From NCBI RefSeq assembly GCF_000471905.2, contig NW_006498192.1:1924267-1988266 (forward strand): DNA of 64,000 nucleotides, given 5' to 3'. The notes under the pieces were generated by a model. That model saw only the letters and a list, made by a program, of their open reading frames with translations. It was not told the origin of the DNA and did no database searches. The DNA is from Amborella trichopoda. Its lineage: Eukaryota; Streptophyta; Magnoliopsida; Amborellales; Amborellaceae. Below, piece after piece: positions 1 to 10,167 of the stretch; position 1 is the first letter of the stretch, and each line of letters opens with the position of its first letter. Position numbers and translations under genes: made by a program.

Positions 1-1160
1 TGCAAAATCTTATCTTTAATACTTTATATATCCAAAGAGATCCCATCAAAAGTTCTTCTATTTCTTTCCGGCCATATCTACCAAATAATAACACTTCTAA
101 AAATCTTCCAAATAATAAGACCTTTAAAAGGTGGGGAAGGAATATGAAGATTATTAATAATTGAATAATTTGGCAGGTTGCGTCAAAGTGAAACCAAGCA
201 AATGAAATGCTCATCTCCATATTGAATCAGGTAAAGGGCAGTGTAAAAAGCGATGACAACCAATGACAACCAGTCTCTTCCACATTCTTACACATAAGGC
301 CAACATTAGGCAGGATTTTAGCCTGAATGAAAAGGTTGTCTATAGTAAGACCCTTTTCTTGAAGGGTTATCCATAGGAAGGATTGAATCTTCACCGGATA
401 GGCCATTTCCAAATAGCAAGAAAGCTCTCCAAAGACCATTGAACTCGATCATAAAAGAGACTATAGGCTGATTTGACTGAGAAAAAACCATCACTCTCAC
501 TTTCCCAAATCACCTTATCTTCTCTATTTGGCGAAATATAAATATTTTCAAGCAATAGAATGAGACTTTGAAGTTGTGAGATGATATGATAAAGCACACT
601 ATTGTAGCTGCAAGCAATGTTCCATACAAGATCCTCAGACTGATTGCGAGAAAATAAATTTGCAATCTTTGTTGAAGGAGAAGAGACTCTAGAAAATAGA
701 TCTGGATAGAGAAGCGAAAGAGAGCTATCACCGTGCCATATATTAATCCAGAAATAAATATCCTCTGTACTGCCAATCAGCCACCGAATATTACCAAGAA
801 CCACATTCCTAAAACTGTAAATACCTTTCCAAACCTAAGATGAAAATTTTCCTCTCCTTCCTTGTTTGATAAGATGAGAGATATGATCAAAATCATACTT
901 AGATCCTAAAACTTCCATCTAAATATAGTTTGGGCCTTGAACTATTCTCTACCACCACTTTGAGAGAAGTGCCTGATTCATATATTTAAGCCTTCGAATA
1001 CCCAGCCCACCCACTTCAATTGGGGTGCAAATTTTGTCCGAGCTTATTAAATGAAATTTCTTGTGATCATTATCATAAGAACCCCAAATAAAATTCCGCA
1101 TATGTCTCTCAATAATCTTAATACCATCACTAGGCATTTGAAGGATAGACATTAAATAAA
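1..1160 (-). pseudogene. LINE 1 RT thumb and C-terminal finger region
   Basis: This follows the RT. It contains FIWGSYDNDHKKFHLISSDKICTP and GGLGIRRLKYMNQALLSKWW (quoted in parts: FIWGS, HKKFHL, GGLGIRRL, NQALLSKWW), the standard segment after the palm in plant L1 elements. It continues with a 'W.NIWHGDSSLS' block, VKSAYSLFYD and, near base 60, WPERNRRTFDG, which matches WRERNRRTFEG in the second LINE. These fit the zinc-finger-like region between RT and RNase H. The RNase H should lie off the left edge. Frames are interrupted. Confidence 0.75.
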
Positions 1161-1173
1161 TGGATAGATCTGC

Positions 1174-2562
1174 TTAAGTAGACTTCACAAGAGTAATACA
1201 TCCTTCTAGAGAAAGAGTTTTTGTTTTCCAAAGATCCAACTTAACTTGGTATCTATGGATTAGAGGGTCCCAAACTAGACGAGAAAGCCTAGAGTCTGGG
1301 ATAGGGACCCCCAAATATTTAATGGGAAACTTATCAATTTTGCATCCAAGGATAGGACCCAAAGAATGAATAAGATTAGAATCACAAGAAACCGCCACCA
1401 TTGAAGTTTTATGAAAGTTAACATTAAGGTCAAGAGCTAACTAACAACAAATAAGGAAGGTGTTAAGGTTTTTTATCATAACAGGGTCCGCATCACAGAA
1501 AATTAAGGTGTCATCCATATATTGCAGGTGGGATATGACAGGCCCACGGGAACCCACTTGGAAACCCAACAATCTGCCCTTCTGAACAATATTTTTGAAT
1601 ATAATGTTGAAACCCTCTGCAACCAAAGCGAATAAAATGAGAGAAAGATGATCACCTTGTATGATACCCCTAGTTGCCTTGAAGAACCCTTTTGGGCAAT
1701 CATTTATAAGAACAAAAAAATGCGTTGAGGAAAGGCATCCCAAAATACAAGAAATCCATATCCAATTTAATAATTACCCCAGCCTTCTCATCTAAAGATC
1801 TTAAATGGAGACATTCTTGTGCAATTAGGATACTGTCTGTTATCATCATATCGCGAATGAAGGCAGATTGTTCTCCAGAAACAAGGAATGGTAAAACAAC
1901 CTTAAGTCTTTATGCAAGAATTTTGGCAATAATTTTATAAAGACTAGAAAGAAGACTGATTGGACGGATATCACCAAGTTTTGTAATAATATCTTTCTTT
2001 GAAATAAGAGAAATATAGGTTGATACCTTTGAGGATATGATTAGAACTCATGAATTCCTTGGCCATAAGAACAAGATCAAATTTAAGCATTCCCCAAAAT
2101 CTCAGAAAGAAAATAAGTGGGAAACCATTAGGTCCTGGTGCCTTATCACATAAAAAACTAAATACTGCATTTTTAACTTCTTCCATTGAAACGTACCTTT
2201 CCAAGTCCTCTACCAAAGAAGATGGCAAAACCTTGAAAGGTACTCCATTCAGATTTACATCAAAGTGAGAAGTCCTCTACCAAAGAAGATGGCAAAACCT
2301 TGAAAGGTACTCCATTCAGATTTACATCAAAGTGAGGCTCAATAGAGAAGGTTTTTAAGAAATGTTTAATAATGGCATTGTTTTGGCCTAAGGAGTCCCT
2401 TTCAGTAACTCCAGGCAAACTTAAGAATGAGATGTCATTTTGTCTTCTACGGGCATTGGCAATGGCATGGAAAAACTTAGTGTTTCTATTTTCTTCCTTC
2501 AGCCATTTCACATGCAACTTTTTCCTCCAATAAATTTCCTCTAATCTCATATAGTCATGCAA
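1174..2562 (-). pseudogene. LINE 1 linker and reverse transcriptase
   Basis: The central part of ORF2. The linker has the plant L1 signature YWRKKLHVKWLKEENRNTKFFHAIANARRRQ (given as YWRKK..KWLKE..NTKFFH). The RT starts with DKAPGPNGFPLIFF, then a KLDM motif A start, a CLSSTHFFVLING-like segment, RGIIQGD, and the catalytic block HLQYMDDTLIFCDAD. It ends with the thumb region around KYLGVPIPDSRLS. The catalytic box is YMDD where the second LINE has YADD. About 25-30 residues after the motif A aspartate are absent compared with that LINE. Several frame changes and a 67-bp tandem duplication show the gene is dead. Confidence 0.85.
2203..2336. repeat. perfect 67-bp tandem duplication in LINE 1
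   Basis: Bases 2,203-2,269 and 2,270-2,336 are identical 67-bp copies starting AAGTCCTCTACC. Being 67 bp, the duplication shifts the reading frame of the LINE linker. The perfect identity implies it is much younger than the surrounding decayed LINE, or is an assembly artefact. Confidence 0.95.
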
Positions 2563-2804
2563 ATTTTTGAGCTAACAATTCTTATTAATCAATAGATCCT
2601 CTAAGATTTGTTGACATTCCTAAATCTGTGGTTTTCAATCAACTCTAAATCCAAATAAGTAGTTTCTATTTTTTCTTTCAAGCAATAATTTTATGCTGGA
2701 GGGCTATGAGTTTTTTGTGAAGCTAAAAACCCACATTGCCATGTGCATAACCATTTTCCAAAGATTGTCTAATAAGATCAATAACATCAGGTTCATCAAG
2801 CCAA

Positions 2805-2836
2805 CCAATTTCAAATCGAACCAATTTCAAATCGAA
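2805..2836. repeat. 16-bp tandem duplication in LINE 1
   Basis: CCAATTTCAAATCGAA occurs twice head to tail (2,805-2,820 and 2,821-2,836), just before the endonuclease relic. Confidence 0.95.
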
Positions 2837-3526
2837 AAGGCTTAGGGCCAGAAATAACATCATCAATGCTTAAACAAATAGGCAAATCAAAGCATGTACC
2901 TCAACCAAAGGGAATGCATTTTTCCAAGTAGTAGAGAGAAAGAATCTATCCAACTTAGAAAGGTAGTCAACACTGGTGTTAGACCAAGTAGATCGTGGAC
3001 CAGTAATCAGGAGATCTAACAGATTGTGACTCATAATAAAGTCATTTAATAAGTGCATATACGAATTGAAGCGAGCAGGTGAAAAAATCTCATCAGGGTG
3101 CCTAATCAAATTAAAGTCCCCCGAATGCAAACAAGAAGCCCAGATGAAACAAAAATATTAAATACATCTTCCAAAAAATCAGTTTTAAGAGAAGGAGAAT
3201 TGGCTCCATAAACATTAACAAGAACCCAATGGATGTTTCTAATGGATCATTCAAATATAATAGTCAAGCACTAGATCCAAGTTTGCAACATTGCAACACA
3301 GAAGAATTGTGGGGTCCCAAAGGAGCCATAGCTCACCTGAATTGCCCAGAGCATCCACCCATCAAAACGAACATAGCTATTACCCCAAATTTCTTTAGCA
3401 TCGAATAATGTAGGGGAAATATGTTTTGTTTTTTGCAAAATAATGAAACTTATTAACAAGAAAAAGAACATCCTTTTTACGTTGTTCTTCTCCAAGGCCG
3501 TGGACATTCCGGCTAATGATCTTCAT
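2830..3526 (-). pseudogene. LINE 1 apurinic-like endonuclease domain
   Basis: The APE-type endonuclease at the N-terminus of L1 ORF2, which nicks the target DNA. It starts at the ATG at 3,526-3,524 ([15 protein letters not shown]), matching the usual start 'ISWNVRGLG..KR'. Further on are an NVYGAN segment, GDFNLIRHPDE (the conserved GDFN block), DLLITGPRSTWSN and SKLDRFFLS, in family order. The pieces lie in different frames and the final SDH block is not clear, so the domain is decayed. A 16-bp tandem duplication lies at its end (2,805-2,836). Confidence 0.8.
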
Positions 3527-4080
3527 AAAAGGAGGATGTATTACCTAGCCCATCAAAGCCACCATCTTCGTCGGAGCTTGAAATAGAAAAGTTGTTGCTA
3601 GGGATCCCCAAAGGTTGTATATCATTGCACAGGCTCTGAATAGAAACATCCTCAGAAGAGATGCAGGGAAATCGTGCAGCCAGACGAGCCGATGAGTGCG
3701 AGGCAGTGTGGAGAATTTTGGATTTTCGCAACCGCCATAGTAGAAGAAGCTGGATTGTGAGCAGTAGTTGCTTCAGGAGCAGCCAAAACTGCTTCAAAAG
3801 GGGCCAAGGGAGAGGCAACAGAGTGCACATGTGCAGCAGCAGTATTAGAGTTAACAACACTCGCAGCGCAGCATGCTCATCCGCAGTAGATTGGGTAATG
3901 GAATCCAAAGATGACAAAATCAAGGACATCGGTGCATTGAATGAAGCTCCCATATCCCCGAATATATCCAGATAAGCTTGGTGCTCCTCAAAGAGATTGA
4001 TTGATGGAATACCAACCTCTTCCATTGCAAAATCAGCAGTTGGCATCACAAGAGGAGCAGGAGTAGCAGCTATGGAGTCG
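3513..4080 (-). pseudogene. LINE 1 ORF1-like frame (C-terminal part)
   Basis: An open frame of about 178 codons from a Met near 4,049 to a TAG at 3,513-3,515. It ends in an acidic, Ser-rich tail ([13 protein letters not shown]). An overlapping frame over the same bases is Ala-rich (for example [18 protein letters not shown]). It sits immediately upstream of the endonuclease, where L1 ORF1 belongs, and its last codons overlap the endonuclease ATG. I see no zinc knuckle or RNA-binding domain, so the ORF1 call rests on position. It may be only the 3' part of ORF1, since recognisable sequence ends near 4,080. Confidence 0.4.
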
Positions 4081-4560
4081 TCCTGATTCCCCTTAACAAT
4101 TTAAAATTGATTAATGTAAATTGGTTGTTTCAGAATAAATTTATGTAACTAACATAAAAAGAAGTAATTTATGTACACATGGACAATAGCTTACGTTTAG
4201 AAAATGAATATGGCTATTTTAATTATTTATATAATGAAATAAAAAATAAAAATACATTTCATGAAGAATGTGCATGCTACGAGTTTACATAACATGGAAA
4301 ATCCTTTATTTTTTTATTCTAAAACATATTTTGTTTCCAAAATAATATCTTCATCATTGAAGAATGATATTTCTAAGTTTCTAACAAAGAAAGGCCGCAT
4401 TCTAAAGTTGAAACGTGTCCAAAAAGAGGGACACACTATTGGACGCTCAATAGGGTCATCGTATCTATTTCTAGAAGTGTTGATAAGTTTCCATGTCACC
4501 CAGTTGTTGGTACATTATTGATCCCTTGGACCCGCGGGTCCATATTTAATGGTTAATAAG
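4081..4560. other. AT-rich spacer without recognised gene
   Basis: Between LINE 1 and the next element. A plus-strand frame at 4,261-4,521 (86 codons) matches no domain I know and is probably chance. A perfect 14-bp palindrome GGACCCGCGGGTCC lies at 4,528-4,541, a GC-rich island in AT-rich DNA. Confidence 0.6.
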
Positions 4561-5160
4561 TGACACAAAAGAAAAGTTAAAAATAAATAAATAAAATTAA
4601 TATTACTATTTCTATTTTTCTTAGGGATAAAAAAAGATATGTTAGGTAGGCTCAAATATTTTGGGCGTGAGTTAGAGATTTGGGTGTTATGATCAATTGG
4701 GTTATGTTTTTAGGAAATAATATCTTTGAATTAGGGCTATCCCTAGGTTAAGGAAGTTTGTTAAGGATAACAAATTTATCTTTTAGAGGAGAAAGGAGGA
4801 AGTTAAATGGAAGATCAGGAGAGTACGTGAAGATTGGTTGGGGGGAATTTTTTTGATTAAGGGACTCAACATGAGGGAGATTAGAGAGATACGTGACGAG
4901 AGAGAAAATAGGGAGATGAAAGAGAGAAGATAGGGAGGGAGGAAACTGCGTAACTCTTTAAAAAGAGAGAGAATTTTCGATTTTTTTATGGGTTCTTTCT
5001 GTTATTATTTATCTTCCAATTGAGTTGTACTTAAAGAGGAAGAATCCCTAATTGTAGAGGTTAAAGAATAAAAATTGAATAACTTTGGTCTTATGAAAAG
5101 ATCATTTTTGGGGGATTTTCTTGCAGACTTTGAGAGATGATATATTCTCTCGATCATTTT
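4561..5160 (+). repeat. element G 5' LTR
   Basis: Shares long stretches with 6,370-7,475, for example GAGTTAGAGATT, GATCAATTGGGTTAT, AATTAGGGCTATCCCTA and GGGACTC.ACATGAG. The right boundary is approximate; a standard tRNA primer site is not evident after it. Confidence 0.7.
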
Positions 5161-5188
5161 CGCAAGATTATCCAGATTTTTTTTTGCA

Positions 5189-6291
5189 ATGCCACCAAAA
5201 GCTAATCAAGCTTGGACGATTGCTTAGACAAGATATAGAAAATTTGGCTGACATGGAGGATGTTTGTGACAGTTTGGTCGATATTCGGACAGAAATACGT
5301 GAAATGAATCAACGGTTTACAACGGGTTGGAGAACAATGCCATCATGAAAAAGATTCTCACAGCAGCATTAATCTTGCACCAATAGTCATATAACAAATC
5401 CAAGGTGCTGATTCCAAGCGTAACGAAGAAATTTATAAACCGAAGAAATTTATAGGCTAGATCTGCATCCCATAGAGCAATCATGAGGTTTCGGTATTAA
5501 AGTTGATCTCTCGAAATTTCATGGTAAGCTCCATATTGAAGTTTTTTATTGATTGGTTCAGTGCGGTTGAAAATTATTTTGAATCGAGAGAATCGCCCAA
5601 AAAACATAAGTCAATCTCTCAGAATTTCATGGTAAGCCCCATATTGAAGTTTTTATTTATTGGTTCAGTGCGGTTGAAAGTTATTTTGAATGGAGTGAAT
5701 GTCCCGAGGAACGTAAGTTTAAACAGCTTGCAACGAAGCTTTGTGGGTGTATTGCACTGGTGGGAGCTAGATCAACAATCCCGACTTAAAGGGAGAAATT
5801 AGTGACTGGCGAAAGATGAAAAAAAAATTAAAAGAAAGTTTTCTTCTTGTGGATCATGAGCAAATTTTCTTTCCAGAACTCCAAAATCTCCGACTTAATG
5901 AAAAAAAATTGAAATATTATACTTGAAAGTTTTATTGATTAGTTGCTCGAATGCTCGAAATAACCTTCAAGATATAGAATGATAAAAATTTGTTCGATAT
6001 ATAAATAGTCTTCAACCCTTCATTAGGGACAATGTTTTTCTACATTAGCCATTGACTTTAAGTGAAGTTTTTCTAATTGTGATACGAGTAGAGACTAAAT
6101 TTCAATGGAGGATCGATAAGCAATTTTCAACCCAGAAGGAGGTTTCGCGCCAACTAAAATTGAATGAAGAAAAATGGATATTGCAAAGTATACATGAACT
6201 AGGATACTGTGTGTATGAATGGCCAAAAGCGAAGATGAAGGTACACTTGGCTAAGGAAGATGATGAAATTCCAAAAGAAGATCAAGTTTAA
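5189..6291 (+). pseudogene. element G gag relic
   Basis: A Ty3/gypsy Gag-like region beginning with MPPKANQAWT at 5,189. Recognisable blocks are a FIDWFSAVENYFESRE stretch, a WWEL segment in the position of the 'ASLWWEN' motif, and further downstream segments expected of a capsid domain. Gag forms the particle that packages element RNA. No protease, RT or integrase follows before the right LTR. The relic is broken at several points; its family assignment rests on the capsid motifs. Confidence 0.6.
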
Positions 6292-6855
6292 GACATTGTC
6301 TTGCATGGTGATGAAAATAGTTCATTTGGAATCAAGCTCGAGGTTGTGCTTCTCCCAACCAGGGGAGATTGTCCTAGATGCGAAGTTTAAATAAAAAAAG
6401 ATCTAGTATTTTTTTTTTTTTTTCTTTAGGGATATGAAGAGCCTAAATATTTTAGGCATGAGTTAGAGATTAGGGTGTTTCGATCAATTGGGTTATTTTT
6501 TTAGGAAATACTATCTTTAAATTAGGGCTATCCCTAATTTGCGGAAGTTTTTTTAAAGATAGCAAGTTTACCTTTTAGATGATAGAGGATGAGGTTAGTT
6601 AAATAAAAGATAGAGAGAGTACATGAAGATTATGTGGGGGAAGTTTCCTTGATTCAAGGGACTCCACATGAGAGACATTAGAGAGACATGAAGACAGAGA
6701 AAAAATAGGGAGATGAAGAGAGAAGATAGTGTGGGAGGGAAGTGCATCACTTTTGAGAGAGAGAGAATTTCCTTTTGTTTTTTTTTTTCTTTTTTAAGGG
6801 CAAGATTTTTATGCTTTCTTTACAACAGAAAACTTATATACTTCTCTTTATCCAA

Positions 6856-6876
6856 CCCTCCATTCTGAATGGAGGG
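6856..6876. repeat. hairpin, 10-bp perfect stem
   Basis: CCCTCCATTC, one loop base, then GAATGGAGGG, near the left end of the MITE-like insert. Confidence 0.85.
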
Positions 6877-7030
6877 CTAAGAGTGTCCTAATGACAATGT
6901 CACGTCTCTATACTATTTTATTTTTAATTTTTTTTATATAAAGTATTTTGATACCAAATTTTGGACGTCCAATCCTCTATTAAACTCTTGCTAGCTAAAA
7001 ATAAATAAAATATTTCCAAAAAAATAAAAT

Positions 7031-7070
7031 GAGCAAAATACCCCTTAAAATTTCAAGGGGTATTTTGATC
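7031..7070. repeat. hairpin in the middle of the MITE-like insert
   Basis: AAAATACCCCTT (7,035-7,046) pairs perfectly with AAGGGGTATTTT (7,055-7,066) around an 8-nt loop. The pairing continues outwards with one mismatch (GAGC against GATC). Confidence 0.85.
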
Positions 7071-7540
7071 ATTATATTTTATTGAAAAAATATTTTTAAT
7101 ATTTTTTATATGTGTGCCCCAATGAAAATATGGCACGTACTAAATTTTATATTCATACAATTTGTATAAAAAAAACTAAAAATAAAATACTTTGAGATTT
7201 CAGTTCTAAGATCAAATGATGAGTGACTCTCTTGATCAAAATTGGATGGCTGGATGGTAGGAGAAACATAGATCTTCTATGCCTTAGGGGATGTATAGAA
7301 ACATTTCCCCTTTTTTGGGTTCTTTTAGTTATTTATTTATCTTTCTTTGAAATGTATTTAAAGTAGGAGAATCCATCAGATAATGAGAATTGAGTAAATT
7401 TGGTATTGTGAAAATATCGTTTTTGGGGTCGATTATCTAGCAGACCTTGAGAGAGAGTATATTTTATCAGCTTTTTTTTTTTGATCGATTCTCCTGTAGG
7501 TCTTGAAACAGAGTATATTCTCTCAATTATTTATTTATTT

Positions 7541-8801
7541 ATTAATGTTCTAGTTTTATTTTTTCTCTGTATCAATAAGTCAACAATGTTTATTTTCCTT
7601 TTTTTTTAATGTTTGCTTCATTTTTATTGAACACACAGATAGTTATTCCCTCAAGGAAAAAGTTTTGAGCCAAGGCTCTAATTAATCAAATTAGAGCCCA
7701 CATCAAAAATTTCACTAGAAGAGGTTGTTTTAATGCTCAAATATCTTCAAATTGATCATCTTGACATCAAGATGGATGGACATGAGAGAAAAATGGATTT
7801 CAAGTTTTGAAAATAGTGCATCTTCTAACATATATTTAGACCATCAAATTTCAATATATTTAAGTTTTGATAGATCTGCTCGATCTACATTATTTCTTAA
7901 GATTTAAATTTTATTAAAGATGAAAATATATTTTAAAGCTATCACAAGAATTTTCATTATTGAAACCACATTTCTCGACACTATGTAAACGTGTGCTTTA
8001 CTTTGATTGTTTAGAGCCTCGGCTCTATACAAACTGCACCCTTCTCTCAGTTAGACTCCACAAAATTTAGATAATTGGATTTAAATGGTCTAGATAGTCA
8101 GTTGGAGATTATCATCCACTAATTGTCAAGTGTGTTTTCTAGGACAGATCACAAAAACTTGAGGTTCACTAAGAAAGGGAACAAGTGTGATCGGTGACAT
8201 TAAAAAAAAAAATGATTGCTGATTTTTTAGTATCAAGATCGACTGAAGGCAAGTTCTCATTCCATATGGAACATCTTAGTTTAAACAAATGTTCTAGTAG
8301 TCCAATCGGAAATATGGAAATCATGTAGCTGTAAATCTTTTGCTCTGAAAATCGGAAATATGGAAATCATATATATTTTCCTTTACTGGTTTTGAAATCG
8401 TAAGTTCCTTGTTTTCATCTTCTTAAATCTTAATTATTAACCTAATTCTCTCTATTTTCTTCATTGTTCTGCAAGGTTTGATTTTTTTTTTTTTTCACTA
8501 CATTCTTTAATCCAATAAAGATAAAAATAAAACAGTTGGATTGGGAGTTTCTTAGTAAGGTTATTTGGTTGTGGTCCATGCTTGTAAATTTGTGTAGTGA
8601 CTACGTCATAATTATGTTATTTTTGTCACAATTTAGATATAGTATGATCATCATCATCCAAGTCTTATCTCAATTATTTGAAGTCCATTATTCTCTTCAT
8701 CCATTTTTTTCTATCAAGGGCCATACCTTTAGTAAGGAAAAGGTTCAAGATTCATGATAAGATGTGTTTTATGGTAGCTGCATATCTAACACAACCCACT
8801 T
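7541..8801. other. AT-rich spacer without recognised gene
   Basis: No coding region recognised; the 73-codon frame at 8,536-8,757 is low complexity and has no known domain. It holds a 14-T run (8,482-8,495) and a 21-bp direct repeat starting AATCGGAAATATGG at 8,304-8,324 and 8,350-8,370. Confidence 0.6.
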
Positions 8802-8842
8802 CTTCTTCTTCTTTTGACAAATGTTACTACTTTTATTAAGAA
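8802..8842 (-). other. LINE 2 3' end and tail
   Basis: On the minus strand it reads TTAATAAAAGTAGTAACATT, then TTGTC and a short AAAAGAAGAAGAAG tail. This resembles the 3' ends of plant LINEs, which carry AATAAA-like sequence and end in an A-rich or simple-repeat tail. Confidence 0.6.
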
Positions 8843-9380
8843 CTAAGAGAACTTAATTATAGAGTCATAAATGACCAAAGAAGAGAGTTGCGCACCCCCT
8901 TTAGCCAAAAGATCCGCCAAAACAATAAACATGAGCAAAAAAAAACCAAAAGGGTAGAGGAAATGTCCATGATTCACAACCGAGAGGGCGAAGATCCCAA
9001 AGAACACGCTACTCCTTGTTGCACCACTTGACGACATTGAGAGAGTCCCCTTCAACCCAACAGTATTCCCACAGTTCCTCTCCTTCAAAAGCTTCAGTCA
9101 GTGATACAGCGTACTCAGTTCAGCCTTGTTGGCAGTAGCATACCCAATAGGGCCAGCATAAGAGAAGATAACATTTCCACCACCATCTCTAAGAACCCCA
9201 CCTATGCCAGCAATTCCAGGATTGCTCATGGAACTACCATCAAAATTGAGCTTCAAAGTACCATCCAAAGGTGGCAGCCAAAAGGATTTAGGCCGGCTCC
9301 TATTGACCCCAAGCAGAAATAGATTTCTAAGATTTGCAAAAACATCAATCTTAGACACTCCCCACCCTTCCTTTGTCACA
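8843..9380 (-). pseudogene. LINE 2 RNase H domain
   Basis: RNase H of the type found at the C-terminus of many plant L1 ORF2 proteins; it degrades RNA in RNA-DNA hybrids. The N-terminal block reads W.PP.DGTLKLNFDGSS, then NPGIAGIGGVLRDGGG, then YAGPIG..TANKAEL. The aspartate of FDGSS and the glutamate of KAEL fit the usual catalytic positions. The C-terminal block holds LADLLAKGG, matching the 'N..AD.LAK.G' motif near the end of such domains. The domain is spread over more than one frame and so is inactive. Confidence 0.85.
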
Positions 9381-9391
9381 GAAAACCACGA

Positions 9392-10150
9392 TTAATTGGA
9401 CAATTTCATAGCATAAATCAAACAGTCCACAGTAAGGGAGACACCCTCAAAAGTTCTTCTATTTCTTTCTCTCCACACTTCCCAAAGAATAACCCCTTTA
9501 GCAATGTTCCACAAAGTTTTACCAACCGTAGGCAGATGTGGCACAGATAATTGAAAAACAATTCCATCCACCACAGAAGGCAGAGTCAAACTACTGTTGA
9601 CCAAACCAAAAAGCCAACACCAAATCTGACATGTAAAAGGGCAGTGGACTAAAAGGTGTGCAACCGACTCACCATTAGCCTAGCACAATAAACAAACATT
9701 AGGAAGGATCTTCCCTCTTTTGGACAAATTATCAATGGTTAAAATTTTATTAATAGCGGACAACTAGATAAAGACCTGAACCTTATGGAGTATGGGCCAT
9801 TTCCATAGAAATACAATCTGGGAAAAACTCCACTGGCAATGGTCATAGAAGAGGAGCTTGTAGCAAGATTTAACCGCGAAGACACCATCACTCTCCAACA
9901 CCCACACCATCTCGTTAGCTGCATTTGAGGCAACATAGATTGCATCAAGCAATTCCATCAAAGCACACCACTGCATAAGCCTTAAATTGTCAAGTCTGTT
10001 ATAAACCAAAGGAATATTCCATGACCAATTCTCTCCACTTCTGTCAACCACTTCACCTACCTTGATATTAGGCCTTGTGACTATTGCAAACAGCTCAGGG
10101 AAGAGGGACTTCAGAGGGAAATCCGAAACCCATAAGTGATGCCAAAACAA
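9392..10150 (-). pseudogene. LINE 2 finger-like C-terminal region
   Basis: Between RT and RNase H. It holds FWHHLWVSDFPLKSLFPELF, then WVLESDGVFAVKSCYKLL, WKWPILHKVQVF and, nearer RNase H, WNIAKGVILWEVWRERNRRTFEG. This is the conserved segment that follows the RT in plant L1 elements. LINE 1 has the same blocks at its left end. Confidence 0.8.
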
Positions 10151-10167
10151 AATACAATCCCCACTTC

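Larger units (their letters stand above)
1..4080 (-). mobile_element. L1-type LINE 1, decayed, runs off left edge
   Basis: A non-LTR retrotransposon read on the minus strand. In order from the right are an ORF1-like frame, an endonuclease, a linker, a reverse transcriptase and the C-terminal finger region typical of plant L1 elements. The coding sequence is split over several frames with internal stops, so it cannot be active. The RNase H and 3' tail expected from its relative at 8,802-12,870 would lie left of base 1. The 5' limit near 4,080 is only where recognisable coding ends; no target-site duplication was found. Same strand and general family as the second LINE, but clearly diverged from it. 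Confidence 0.85.
6796..7313. mobile_element. MITE-like insert in element G 3' LTR
   Basis: A segment of about 520 bp, absent from the 5' LTR. Its ends are imperfect inverted repeats of about 20 bp (AAGGGCAAGATTTTTATGC at the left; the right end reads AAGGGGAAATGTTTCTATAC on the other strand). It has no coding capacity and is AT-rich, as expected of a miniature inverted-repeat transposable element. It sits in a T-run, so the target duplication cannot be read. The superfamily is not assigned. Confidence 0.5.
4561..7475 (+). mobile_element. gag-only Ty3/gypsy-type LTR element G, broken
   Basis: Two direct repeats bracket a short internal region with gag-like sequence and no recognisable pol. 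The left copy starts TGACACAAAAGAAAAG at 4,561 and the right copy TGTCCTAGATGCG at 6,370, after a purine-rich CAGGGGAGAT that could be the polypurine tract. Without the MITE-like insert in the right copy, the two LTRs are nearly equal in length (about 600 and 590 bp), which supports the pairing. The internal region is only about 1.2 kb, so this resembles a non-autonomous derivative. It is a fossil with several breaks. The LTRs are visibly diverged, so it is not recent. Confidence 0.7.
6370..7475 (+). repeat. element G 3' LTR with an insertion
   Basis: The right-hand partner of 4,561-5,160. The LTR sequence is interrupted by a foreign segment at about 6,796-7,313 and resumes with GGGTTCTTT(T)AGTTATT. 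A second, diverged copy of the LTR's last 50 bp or so (GTAGGTCTTGAAACAGAGTA) lies just outside at about 7,480-7,540. Confidence 0.7.

Noticed and set aside
3661-3975. Plus-strand 104-codon Arg/Ser-rich frame
   Set aside because: It is the opposite strand of the LINE 1 ORF1-like frame.
4261-4521. 86-codon plus-strand frame in the spacer
   Set aside because: No domain, no supporting signals, and an opposite-strand frame of similar length covers the same bases.
8536-8757. 73-codon hydrophobic frame that might be a small membrane protein
   Set aside because: AT-rich sequence gives such Phe/Ile/Leu-rich frames by chance; no other signal supports it.
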